From positions 186,001 to 250,000 of the forward strand of contig DASRFG010000002.1 of assembly GCA_035651655.1 (NCBI GenBank): DNA of 64,000 bases, in the 5' to 3' direction. Positions 38,792-45,869 of this stretch are shown here, piece after piece. The DNA comes from Terriglobales bacterium. Lineage in GTDB: Bacteria; Acidobacteriota; Terriglobia; Terriglobales; Acidobacteriaceae. Every line of letters starts with the position of its first letter. Within the stretch, counting starts at the first letter, position 1. Position numbers and translations under genes: made by a program. The notes under the pieces were generated by a model. That model was not told the origin of the DNA, searched no databases, and saw only the letters and a program-made list of their open reading frames with translations.

Positions 38792-38831
38792 CCACACGCT
38801 TGCTGTGTTCTCAATACGTTACAGAGTACTT

Positions 38832-38861
38832 TGTCACCCCTGTCACCCCTACTGTCACCCC
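38832..38861 (+). repeat. three TGTCACCCC direct repeats (putative integrase arm sites, left end)
   Basis: TGTCACCCC at 38832-38840, 38841-38849 and 38853-38861, 41 bases inside the left core. The same 9-mer occurs twice at the right end of the element (44598-44606, 44610-44618). Short direct repeats flanking the core on both sides are typical of arm-type binding sites of tyrosine integrases. Confidence 0.6.
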
Positions 38862-39049
38862 AAACAGTAGTCTTGCACTAATCTCACAGTAGTCACGCTC
38901 TGCATAGCAATTGGTAGCAAAGCATTCTTTGCTCGGCCAGAAATGAAGGGGTGCAGGACTCGCCGGGGTGCCGCGTGTCCAAGGCCAAGTGCCTAGCACC
39001 CGAGCAAGGGGTACAATTCTGCCCTATGCCGGGAAGGAGCCACGCAAAG

Positions 39050-39187
39050 ATGTTCCACTATGTTTCTGCCCCTATGTTGCTTGTGTTCCTCGGTTCAGCA
39101 CTGTGCATTGCTGGAGCGATTTGGGGCCAAAGACGGTTGATGGCTCCTACTACGCCATGGCAGCAGCTTCTGATACGGGCAAAGTAG
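39050..39187 (+). CDS. 45-aa putative membrane peptide
   Basis: ATG at 39050 follows AAGGAG ten bases upstream. The product MFHYVSAPMLLVFLGSALCI... has one hydrophobic helix (about 8-26) and a basic tail. It overlaps the start of the next frame by about 30 bases. No family recognised; it is part of the small-gene cargo of the element. Confidence 0.5.
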   Translation: MFHYVSAPMLLVFLGSALCIAGAIWGQRRLMAPTTPWQQLLIRAK

Positions 39188-39414
39188 CCAAACAGGATTT
39201 GGAACAAATTCGCTCTGCACTAAAGACGCAGTCCCACGTTTCAGGTGCTGACACTGATCTATTGAAGCTGATGCTCTACAACCGCGACATTCTTGATGAT
39301 CTGAACCAGACAAGCACTCGATTGAACACTGTCCTAATCGTTCTAACCGGAGTACTGATCGTTATAGGACTCGTTCAGGTTGGCCTTGCTGCGCTGCTTA
39401 TTGTTAGGCATTAG
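39157..39414 (+). CDS. 85-aa protein with C-terminal membrane anchor
   Basis: The frame from the ATG at 39157 gives a hydrophilic N-terminus (VAKQDLEQIRSALKTQ, LLKLMLYNRDILDDLNQTST, helical) and one strong C-terminal helix (VLIVLTGVLIVIGLVQVGLA). The layout is like a phage-encoded tail-anchored or holin-adjacent protein, but no family is recognised. The frame is open further upstream, without a better start. It overlaps the preceding small ORF, so at least one of the two starts may be wrong. Confidence 0.6.
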   Translation: MAAASDTGKVAKQDLEQIRSALKTQSHVSGADTDLLKLMLYNRDILDDLNQTSTRLNTVLIVLTGVLIVIGLVQVGLAALLIVRH

Positions 39415-39475
39415 CCCATAAGAAAGGAGCCAGCAGGTTGCCCTACCAGCCCCAAGCTCGACAGGGACTCAACCC

Positions 39476-39898
39476 TCAGTCAGAATAAATTGGACAGTGT
39501 TCAAGCAGCCCTGGCCCGTTCCAGTACCACCACAAGCGCATGCCGTAATAGATGAGCCGACTGGTGAGCGCCTGCCGTGGCATATAGCGGATTAGCAACT
39601 CCCCTTCGACTGTTAATGCGGTCTCCACGGGGATGCCAAGGCGCACGCCGGTAAAGAAGAACTGTCTTTCTACGTCCCTGATAGATTCCCACTTCGTCGG
39701 CTTGAACACCAGACTATACCCGTGGCGAGTATGTTCCTGGTCGCTCTCCGTCTGTAGCACAGCGAAGAATATCCGCTGAACAGTAGCCCTGGAGAGAGTC
39801 TGGGTGAAGTTGATGAGCCTTACTCGATTGTAGAGCCGGTCTATTTCATACGGCTCTGGGTGCGACAGGTCATTATTTGATACTGTTTGTGTAGCCAT
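39476..39898 (-). CDS. 140-aa protein of unknown function
   Basis: The ATG at 39898 is used because AAAGGAG lies 11 bases upstream; a GTG at 39910 would overlap that site. The product is rich in aromatics and arginines (EIDRLYNRVRLINFTQTLSRATVQRIFF, LTSRLIYYGMRLWWYWNGPG) and lacks a clear membrane segment. No known motif. It is transcribed opposite to the membrane peptides to its left. Confidence 0.65.
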   Translation of the reverse strand: MATQTVSNNDLSHPEPYEIDRLYNRVRLINFTQTLSRATVQRIFFAVLQTESDQEHTRHGYSLVFKPTKWESIRDVERQFFFTGVRLGIPVETALTVEGELLIRYMPRQALTSRLIYYGMRLWWYWNGPGLLEHCPIYSD

Positions 39899-40166
39899 AT
39901 TGGAAAGCACTCCTTTCTAATTTGGTTAGGGCAGTGTCAGTACTCGCGGTATTGGCGCTGCCCGTTTTGTTTCAGCCCGAATACTAGAATCCAGAGTAGC
40001 TGGATTTCAACAGAAATATTTTTGTAACTATCTGAGCCGTAATGGTTTATAATCGCTATACTTTCCCGCCATTTCACGCGCCCTGACCCCAATCTAGTGA
40101 CACTGGTGACATTGCTGACACTCGGGGGTAAGCATAGCTCGATATAGCGGCGAATCATCACACCGT

Positions 40167-40400
40167 TTAGCCGCGAGACATGCTGCTGATCTTGTATCCC
40201 TTACTAGCATCCACTTGCACACTCAGTTCGCCATCATCAGCTAGATAGAGCAATTCACTGCCAGCGTGATTGGCAATAATCGCTCGGACTTCACCGGCGT
40301 TGTACTCTCCATCCGTTAGTTGGAACAATGCTGATACATCTTCTTGATCTGGCTTTCCGTAAAGCAATCTGTCTGCCTCATAAACCGTCAGTATCTTCAT
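40167..40400 (-). CDS. 77-aa acidic protein of unknown function
   Basis: Starts MKILTVYEADRLLYGKPDQED with GTGAGGG close to the ATG, continues through a helical segment to LLYLADDGELSVQVDASKGYKI. The predicted alpha-beta composition and lack of cysteines or membrane helices suggest a small soluble protein. No family recognised. The gap to the next gene on the same strand contains no convincing frame. Confidence 0.6.
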   Translation of the reverse strand: MKILTVYEADRLLYGKPDQEDVSALFQLTDGEYNAGEVRAIIANHAGSELLYLADDGELSVQVDASKGYKISSMSRG

Positions 40401-40542
40401 AAACCCTCACATCCATTGTATTGCGCGATGTTGCGAATCGAGTATGCAGACAGAAATTATTTGTCAAGCAGTATGTGCTCGCATGACAGGTGTCCTCTCG
40501 AACTGCGCTACACTATATCGGTCAACTAGCACAAAGCTGACA

Positions 40543-40584
40543 GCGCCCGCTTGCTTTGCCTGATGAGCGTTCAGGTGAGGGCGC
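40543..40584 (+). other. nested stem-loop in the leader of the 80-aa membrane protein gene
   Basis: GCGCCC (40543-40548) pairs with GGGCGC (40579-40584); inside, CCTGA (40559-40563) pairs with TCAGG (40571-40575). The ATG of the next gene follows 20 bases later. It could control translation or be a terminator remnant; no T-run follows. Confidence 0.4.
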
Positions 40585-40603
40585 GGGTTCTAGAAGTTGA
40601 ACA

Positions 40604-40846
40604 ATGACCAAGAAACCTCCACAATTCACTCCAATAGAACAAACGGCAGCTGGTAGTTGGTTCTACCTGGTATTCGGAGTGTTGGTCATTGCTGGTGGTG
40701 TGATAACTCTTAGCCTGGGCAAGCTTCATTATCAGAACTATCGAGGGGATAACGTCTTCGCGCCATTTGGAATTGTCATTGGTATCCTGGCTATCGTGAT
40801 CTATATTCGTAATCGCAAACCCCGCTCGCCCCGGAAATCAAACTGA
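40604..40846 (+). CDS. 80-aa membrane protein, two predicted helices
   Basis: The product has two hydrophobic segments (about 20-40, WFYLVFGVLVIAGGVITL, and 54-69, FGIVIGILAIVIYI) and a basic C-terminus (RNRKPRSPRKSN). It starts MTKKPPQFTPIEQTAAGS. No Shine-Dalgarno stronger than GAAG precedes it. Not recognised; part of the membrane-rich cargo of the element. Confidence 0.65.
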   Translation: MTKKPPQFTPIEQTAAGSWFYLVFGVLVIAGGVITLSLGKLHYQNYRGDNVFAPFGIVIGILAIVIYIRNRKPRSPRKSN

Positions 40847-40956
40847 CCACTGTCAGTCACAGTCTTCTACGCCGCTGATTTATTTTAAGGGGGCGAATCT
40901 TCCAAGCTCTATAATCCCCCTGCTGTCTAACGGGAGATAGCACCCCGCGTCAATGC

Positions 40957-41517
40957 TCAAGCTCTGAACTCACCTTTGTAGATGGCGCGGGTTCTCAGTG
41001 ACCGACTGGGCTCCCCCCGAACCGGTCTTGCACAGCGCTTAAGAAGAATCTCATCAATCTTCTGCTTCGCTTGTTCGGTATTGAACTTGCCAGCTCGGGA
41101 CAACTCGTTCAAACGTGCGAATGTTCCAGGGTCATCCTTAAGTAACCGCCTTAGTAGTCCCATAGCATTCGTTGACGCGGTTGGAGTTTGCGCGTTCTCC
41201 CGCTGATCAAGTCTTACGCTTCGGCCTACGATCTTTTGCGGTCGTTGCCTTCTCTTGATCTCCTTTGCGGCTTGATCTGCCGCGTACAACTTCTGAGCGA
41301 TCCGCAAGCGTTTGTGGTAGTCATGAATAAGGTAAGGAACTACAACGAGTGCTAATGGCGGGAAGGCGCAAGAAAGCAATAACATGAAAAGTGTTCCAAT
41401 ATTGCTCGACTGAGGCTTCTGTGCCTTCAAGTACTTGTCATATTTACGCAACCTGTTAGTCAGCGCCCATCTGAACTGTCTTCGCGCTCCGAAGAATGCT
41501 CCATTGCTCCAACCCAT
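40957..41517 (-). CDS. 186-aa basic protein with one or two membrane segments
   Basis: The N-terminal third is basic (FGARRQFRWALTNRLRKYDKYLKAQ) and precedes a hydrophobic stretch (IGTLFMLLLSCAFPPLALVVVPYLI, about 40-64). The rest is highly charged with many Arg/Lys, ending in a RLLKDDPGTFARLNELSRAGKFNTEQAKQKIDEIL helix. GGAAGAAG precedes the ATG. No family recognised. The anchored basic cytoplasmic tail could bind nucleic acid, which is speculation. Confidence 0.65.
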   Translation of the reverse strand: MGWSNGAFFGARRQFRWALTNRLRKYDKYLKAQKPQSSNIGTLFMLLLSCAFPPLALVVVPYLIHDYHKRLRIAQKLYAADQAAKEIKRRQRPQKIVGRSVRLDQRENAQTPTASTNAMGLLRRLLKDDPGTFARLNELSRAGKFNTEQAKQKIDEILLKRCARPVRGEPSRSLRTRAIYKGEFRA

Positions 41518-41582
41518 TTGCTTCTTCCTGTTTCCTGGAATCGCCGCGCAACAAGAGTAATATCAACTGAAGCAAAAGAAAA

Positions 41583-41626
41583 GCCGCTATTAGCACAGGT
41601 CTCAACAAACCTGTGACAACAGCGGC
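41583..41626. other. nested perfect stem-loop in the element
   Basis: GCCGCT (41583-41588) pairs with AGCGGC (41621-41626); five unpaired bases on each side follow, then CACAGGT (41594-41600) pairs with ACCTGTG (41609-41615) around an 8-base loop. Thirteen perfect pairs interrupted by a symmetric 5x5 internal loop. It lies between divergent genes (start at 41517 on minus, 41693 on plus). It could be a structured leader RNA, a replication or recombination hairpin. Confidence 0.55.
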
Positions 41627-41692
41627 CAGTGCTAACCCCGCCAGCGCTAAGCGTTACTCGGGCAGTGCCTCAGTCGTACAATGCCATCCATA

Positions 41693-41830
41693 ATGGCTGA
41701 AGGCAACTCGACAATCCGGTGGAAGCGCCGCGCTGTTGCGACGCTAATTATTCTCATCGTAATCACTGTTTTCCTTTGGATGTTGTGGATGATTGGCGAA
41801 GCTGCCTATAATCAGAGCGTGCCGCGCTAG
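41693..41830 (+). CDS. 45-aa single-helix membrane peptide
   Basis: The frame (ATG 41693, in-frame alternative ATG 41681) encodes a basic N-terminus (STIRWKRRAVA), one strong helix (LIILIVITVFLWMLWMI) and a short tail. No clear ribosome site is seen, so translation is uncertain. The composition matches phage- or island-encoded single-pass peptides. Its stop overlaps the end of the convergent 86-aa gene. Confidence 0.4.
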   Translation: MAEGNSTIRWKRRAVATLIILIVITVFLWMLWMIGEAAYNQSVPR

Positions 41831-42087
41831 GCATTATCAGTTGCGCCCATATACCCATCCTGCTTGAGTGCGGCGTGCCGTGCGCGTGCATCAGCATCGC
41901 CAGCAGCCGTCTCGCGTGCATCTTCCTTCCGAGCCTTGGCAACGTCAGCAGAGGCATCGAAGTGGTATTCCTCGCTGCCGACTGTGTTGCGGTACTGAGG
42001 CTTACCGGCTGGTGTTTCCGGCTCAGGCTCAGGTGAAACTTCATCCGGCGTGAACTCATATTGCCCATAATTGATTGCTACTTGCAT
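41827..42087 (-). CDS. 86-aa acidic protein, unknown function
   Basis: AAAGGAG lies nine bases before the ATG at 42087, a strong site. The product has a Pro/Glu-rich centre (PDEVSPEPEPETPAGKP) and an Ala/Asp/Arg-rich helical tail (ASADVAKARKEDARETAAG). It is hydrophilic and likely partly disordered. No known family. It is divergent from the DUF3592-like gene 44 bases away. Confidence 0.7.
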   Translation of the reverse strand: MQVAINYGQYEFTPDEVSPEPEPETPAGKPQYRNTVGSEEYHFDASADVAKARKEDARETAAGDADARARHAALKQDGYMGATDNA

Positions 42088-42131
42088 TTGTGGGACTCCT
42101 TTAGAATTGTGGTGCTACTCTGCCGATCCCG

Positions 42132-42545
42132 ATGCGCCCTAATCACATGAGACATGGACACCGCCTAAAGTTCATCGGCTGGCTTATTGCATTTGGAACG
42201 GTCGCTTTACTTATCTACGGTGTGATCGCTGGCAACACAGATTCGTGGCCAGTCGCCAAGGATTGCACAATCGTAGACAGTCGCGTAGTACGTTATTACG
42301 TTGCATACGGGCGAGAGAATGGTCTGCCGTTGTACCGAGGGGAATACGACGTCCGATACACCGTAAACGGACGTGAGTACGACATCTGGACGTTCTCCGG
42401 GTACATGGACAAAGATCAATGGTTCGTTAAAGACCTCGTTAGGGTGTCCGAGCAGGAGCGATGCGACTTTCATATTCGCTACAATCCCAAGAATCCGCAA
42501 GACGCGTTAGTAACGCGACAGACTTCTAGCGCGCACTCCCGCTGA
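42132..42545 (+). CDS. membrane-anchored protein with DUF3592-like domain
   Basis: The 137-aa protein has one N-terminal helix (FIGWLIAFGTVALLIYGVIAG, about 14-34) and an extracytoplasmic beta-rich domain: DCTIVDSRVVRYYV, YRGEYDVRYTVNGREYDIWTF and CDFHIRYNPKNPQDALV. The last motif (YNPxNPxxA) and layout are those of DUF3592 proteins. The function is unknown. An alternative ATG lies five codons in. Its last 20 bases overlap the end of the convergent truncated gene. Confidence 0.7.
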   Translation: MRPNHMRHGHRLKFIGWLIAFGTVALLIYGVIAGNTDSWPVAKDCTIVDSRVVRYYVAYGRENGLPLYRGEYDVRYTVNGREYDIWTFSGYMDKDQWFVKDLVRVSEQERCDFHIRYNPKNPQDALVTRQTSSAHSR

Positions 42546-43680
42546 GAATCGCAGCAGCATTGCTATCAGATTGAGACTCAGTTGCAGGAGCAGCCTGAAC
42601 CCCGCGTTTCAGTGTTGATTTCAGTACGCCGCCAACACCACTCTCAGCTCCTTTGTTGGCATCGAACGCACTCTTCGCGGCTCTGTTCGCTGCATCGAGC
42701 TGCCAGCTACCACCACCAAACAGATTGCTTGCAAGCTGTCGAATACCGACAACGGGATGCACAGAGATAACGTGCTTGGCAACATCCCAGAATTTCGTCG
42801 TGATGACCTGGCCGCGCAGCCGTGCATCCCTGAGAGTCAGCTTGTTCAAGTTCTCCTCAGCAGCATCATGAATATCGCGGATTGAGCCTTGCAGCCTCTT
42901 GAGGGACTTCATGTCAGCGCCAGTCTGCTCCCGAAGTGTGTTGTACTCCAGATCACGGATGGCGTCGGCTTCTGCGACCTGATGAGCAACGGTTGGGTCT
43001 TTCAGCGCAGCCGCTCGATTAAGATTGTTCTTGGTATAAAAGCTCTCCAGTTCGCCGTTAATGCCACGCCGGAAATCATCGAGTTCACCAAGGGTCATTT
43101 GCTTGTCGCGGTAGAAAGAAGCGTTCTCTCTGATCTTCTCCGCGATATCGGGGTACTTCTGTTCAACGTATCGCGTGATCTTGGACTCGATGGCATCAGC
43201 AACAGGAGTTGTGTCCAGCTTCACATCTCGCACAGGGTCAAGCGTTGACTGGAAAGTGTTCTCTAGTTTTTCTCCGGCTTGTTCGGTCAGCAGCTTGACT
43301 CCAGCCAGATCACGCGGCGATGTCATGCCGGAATCAATCATCTTCTGCAATTCTGGGACGGCGCTCTGTGCGTGCTGGAGGAAGTCGCCAGCAGTCTTGG
43401 TGGGTGGATTCGTGGCTGCAACTACGCGGTCAACTGCGCTGGCACTCTTCGGCAGAACGGCACTGGTAACTTTACCTGCAAGCTCAGGAGCAACGATTGA
43501 GCCAATGAGTCCGGTTGCTTCGCCTAGTCCTTGGCCGGTTTTGCCAGCTCCAATGTCTTCACCGGCTTTGGCAGCAGCAGGGCCGATGCCAGGCAATATG
43601 GCTGCCAGTCCGTGTCCCATCGCCTCTGAAGCACTCCGCACAACCTCAGCACCGGCGGCCTCAGCCGATTCCAAGCTGCC
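42526..43680 (-). pseudogene. phage-like helical protein gene lacking its 5' end
   Basis: The open frame runs to 43788, but its first about 35 codons are antisense to integrase coding sequence and are not a real start. The genuine part begins near SLESAEAAGAEVV and reads through Gly/Ala-rich segments (ILPGIGPAAAKAGEDIGAG) and long charged helices (TRYVEQKYPDIAEKIRENAS, AAEENLNKLTLRDARLRGQV) to a Ser/Ala tail, about 385 residues. It resembles phage internal or tape-measure-type proteins in composition, but I cannot name a family. The 5' part was lost at the palindromic junction 43681-43700. Confident that it is coding-derived, less so on function. Confidence 0.6.
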
Positions 43681-43700
43681 CGATCTCTGAGGAGAGATCG
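43681..43700. other. perfect 8-bp palindrome at the deletion junction
   Basis: CGATCTCT (43681-43688) and AGAGATCG (43693-43700) flank GAGG. The TGA inside it (43688-43690) closes the integrase frame upstream, and the truncated phage-like gene ends its genuine sequence here on the other strand. It may be a recombination scar. Confidence 0.55.
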
Positions 43701-44464
43701 TCGCCAAATACGTAAGCTGGCGGCAGTCACAATCACCGCATCCTTCAATTACTCGCATCAATGGCGAATTGCGGACACTTCGCCGCATGCTTACTCTGGC
43801 TTTTGAGTGGGGACTGATAACCAGACCCGTCCTGATTCACGAGCTGCCCGGAGAGCTACGCCGCGAACGTACCCTCAGTTTTGCAGAGGAGGCACGATAT
43901 CTGAATGTCGCATCATCCACGTTGCGAGATGTGACGATTCTGGGAGTTGACTGCGGCTTGCGGCCTAACTCTGAACTGTTCCCGCTGAAATGGGAGAATG
44001 TTCATCTTAAGCCAGCGCCCGATGCCGGAAACGGTTTCATCCACATCATTGATGGCAAGACCAAGAGTGCCGTCCGCAATATCCCGCTGACAGATCGCGC
44101 ACGTGAAGTGCTACAGCGGCGACAACAGTCTAATGGCAGCTCGCCCTATGTCTTTCCAGGCGGCGGTCAGACAGGCCATCTCATCACTGTCCAGCACGCA
44201 CATGAACGCGCCTCCAAGAAAGCCGGTCTGGAGCCATTTGAGTTCTACTGCTGGCGTCATACATTCGGCACCCGCGCTGCTCAGGCTGGTGTTGATCGCT
44301 TTGCCCTGGCGCGATTGATGGGACATTCCAGCCCGAGCGTTGCTGAGCGCTACTACATCCACGTATCCGAGCAGCACGTAGCTGCTGGCTTTGAGAAGTT
44401 CCAGGCATACCAGAAGAGAAATCAAATACAGGCATTCCCACAGTGCACCACAGCGCTACAGTAG
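43691..44464 (+). pseudogene. tyrosine integrase, 5'-truncated
   Basis: The frame is open from just after a TGA at 43688 and reads a core-binding domain (EIVAKYVSWRQSQS, TRINGELRTLRRMLTLAFEWGLI) and a complete-looking catalytic domain. That domain has the Arg in DCGLRPNSEL, Lys in DGKTKSAVRNIP, the RHTFGTRAAQAG box, LMGHSSPSV and the nucleophile in AERYYIHV. The N-terminal arm-binding domain is missing. The first possible start is a TTG at 43769, inside the core-binding domain. It is 245 bases from the tRNA-side attachment site. Probably inactive for site-specific recombination because it cannot bind arm sites. Confidence 0.8.
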
Positions 44465-44597
44465 GCTCCAGGAAGGGCTGACAAGGCTTACAACCTAATC
44501 AGCCCTATTCTTTTGCGTCCAGCGTCCCACGAAGGCGCACGCGGCGTTTCCGCTCATCTGGCTGAAAATGCGCTTCTCTTTTCATTCGCTTTAGCAC

Positions 44598-44618
44598 TGT
44601 CACCCCAATTGTCACCCC
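44598..44618 (+). repeat. two TGTCACCCC direct repeats (putative integrase arm sites, right end)
   Basis: Copies at 44598-44606 and 44610-44618, 12-base period, 91 bases before the core. Matches three copies at the left end. Confidence 0.6.
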
Positions 44619-44708
44619 ATCTGACTGCTACTGAGGAATACGCACTGCGACCGGCAAATCGAGGCTGAGAGCTATGTGTTTGAAAATAGTGAGAGATCGT
44701 AAGAGGTA

Positions 44709-44757
44709 GTTGGTAGCGCTACCGGGAATCGAACCCGGGTTTGAAGATTGAGAATCT
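44709..44757. repeat. attachment site (right copy) inside tRNA-Glu
   Basis: Exact 49-bp match to 38743-38791; lies within the intact tRNA-Glu gene and restores its 3' half, so the tRNA survived integration. Confidence 0.93.
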
Positions 44758-44785
44758 TCCGTCCTAACCCCTAGACGATAGCGCC
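44710..44785 (-). tRNA. tRNA-Glu (anticodon CTC)
   Basis: On the minus strand a 76-nt cloverleaf folds with CCA encoded. The acceptor is GGCGCTA/TAGCGCT (first pair G-U), the D stem GTC/GAC, and the anticodon stem GAAGA/TCTTC with loop TTCTCAA giving anticodon CTC (Glu, GAG codons). The T stem is CCGGG/CCCGG with TTCGATT. Length and arms match bacterial tRNA-Glu. It is the integration target of the element to its left. Confidence 0.93.
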
Positions 44786-44863
44786 GCTCAGAAGTAGTGA
44801 TTATAACAAAGCAGTTGCGGCCGATCGGCGCTCAAAAGTTCGACAAAAGTGTGGCAACGCGGC

Positions 44864-45661
44864 TCACCACGCGGCAAGCCGGCCGTAATAGATCTTGGTT
44901 TCATACTCAAACCCCACTACGCCACCAACCGCGTGCCGCTCAAAAATTTCGCTAAGCGCGCGTAGTGCTTCTTCGTGCCCTGTCTCGCCCTCCACCGGAA
45001 CATAGGAAGAGGAGAGGAGCCGTCCCTTCAAAGCCGCGAAGTCGAAGCGCTGCCGGTTGGGCAGGATCGCCGACGCAAAAGATCCCGGATGATAGAACTC
45101 TGCCAGCACCGGCCCGGTGATCTGACGATGGTCCACGTGTTCGTAGTCTTTTGAGTAGCGCTGCAGCATCTCTTCGTAGGCGGCAAGAAATGGAGTCAGG
45201 GTCAGCCGCTCGTTCCATACCAGCACCACCCACCCCCGCGGTTTCAGAATGCGCTCGAATTCCTGGCGCGCCTGGCTGCGATTGAACCAATGGAAGGCCT
45301 GTCCGGCGATGACGAAATCCATGCTCTGGGACTCAAGCGAAGTGGCTTCGGCCGTGGCCGCCACGCTGCTGAAATTCGGATATTTGGACAAGAGCCTTTC
45401 GCCGGCCTCCCGCATAGCGTCGTTGGGCTCGATCCCAAAAACGCGGTTGCCGTTTTCGAGGAAAAGTTCCGCCAGCTTGCCCGTGCCTGAGCCCACATCG
45501 GCAATCCTGGAGTTTTGGGTGAGGCCACAATTCTGGCGCAGACAATCCACCAACTCCGACGGATATCCCGGCCTGTAGCGGATGTAGTTTTCCACCCGAT
45601 TGGAAAAGCGTTCCGTAGGCCGCAAATCAGGTTTTGGATTGTTCTTAGGCGGTGTTTCCAT
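44864..45661 (-). CDS. class I SAM-dependent methyltransferase
   Basis: The 265-aa protein has motif I IADVGSGTGKLAELFLENG (about 54-72), the acidic motif VFGIEPNDAMREAGERLL, SMDFVIAGQAFHWFN (about 118-132) and LKPRGWVVLVWNE. This is a Methyltransf_11/25 fold with FSNRVENYIRYRPGYP at the N-terminus, a pattern common in uncharacterised methyltransferases. Substrate unknown. It is the first host gene after the tRNA, divergent from imuA. Confidence 0.9.
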   Translation of the reverse strand: METPPKNNPKPDLRPTERFSNRVENYIRYRPGYPSELVDCLRQNCGLTQNSRIADVGSGTGKLAELFLENGNRVFGIEPNDAMREAGERLLSKYPNFSSVAATAEATSLESQSMDFVIAGQAFHWFNRSQARQEFERILKPRGWVVLVWNERLTLTPFLAAYEEMLQRYSKDYEHVDHRQITGPVLAEFYHPGSFASAILPNRQRFDFAALKGRLLSSSYVPVEGETGHEEALRALSEIFERHAVGGVVGFEYETKIYYGRLAAW

Positions 45662-45739
45662 CTTCAGCAGAATAAATTATTTCAATTCGTCGGGTTGATT
45701 GCGGAATCGGGTAATTGGGAAATTGAAGAATGGATCGGT

Positions 45740-45768
45740 TTGACAACCCGCCCTCCCAGGAGCAGAAT
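45740..45768 (+). promoter_or_regulatory. predicted promoter of the imuA-imuB-dnaE2 operon
   Basis: TTGACA (45740-45745), 17-base spacer, CAGAAT (45763-45768; four of six matches to TATAAT), about 100 bases before imuA. I see no convincing LexA box over it; the weak dyad AGTACCTGGTTACT at about 45795-45808 is the only candidate. Confidence 0.5.
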
Positions 45769-45869
45769 CCTACTAGGCGAATAAAAAGCGAAAGTACCTG
45801 GTTACTCCCGCCGTCACCCCTGGGAGCGTTGGCCGGATACCCGCTCCAGTTGCCGATTCCGAGGTCCTC

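Larger units (their letters stand above)
38743..44757. mobile_element. integrated element in tRNA-Glu, about 6 kb, degenerate
   Basis: The segment is bounded by an exact 49-bp direct repeat (38743-38791 and 44709-44757) that equals the 3' part of a tRNA-Glu gene, the standard target of tyrosine integrases. It contains a tyrosine integrase next to the tRNA-proximal end, short TGTCACCCC repeats near both ends, and small unrecognised genes on both strands. No capsid, terminase, replication or conjugation gene is visible. The integrase and one phage-like gene are both truncated at their meeting point near 43681-43700, indicating an internal deletion. It is probably a decayed prophage, satellite or genomic island unable to excise on its own. 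Confidence 0.88.

Noticed and set aside
39420-39475. Tiny frame after AAGGAG downstream of the 85-aa gene
   Set aside because: It would encode only about 16 residues from a TTG start; possibly the stump of a lost gene but not supportable.
39937-40161. 74-codon minus-strand frame in the element
   Set aside because: No ribosome site, low-quality composition; it crosses a stretch of GTGACA-like repeats.
43681-43788. N-terminal 35 codons of the phage-like minus-strand frame
   Set aside because: They are antisense to integrase core-binding sequence, so the true 5' end of that gene is missing.
45795-45808. Possible LexA box AGTACCTGGTTACT before imuA
   Set aside because: The dyad is imperfect and I do not know the LexA motif of this lineage; SOS control is expected but not shown.
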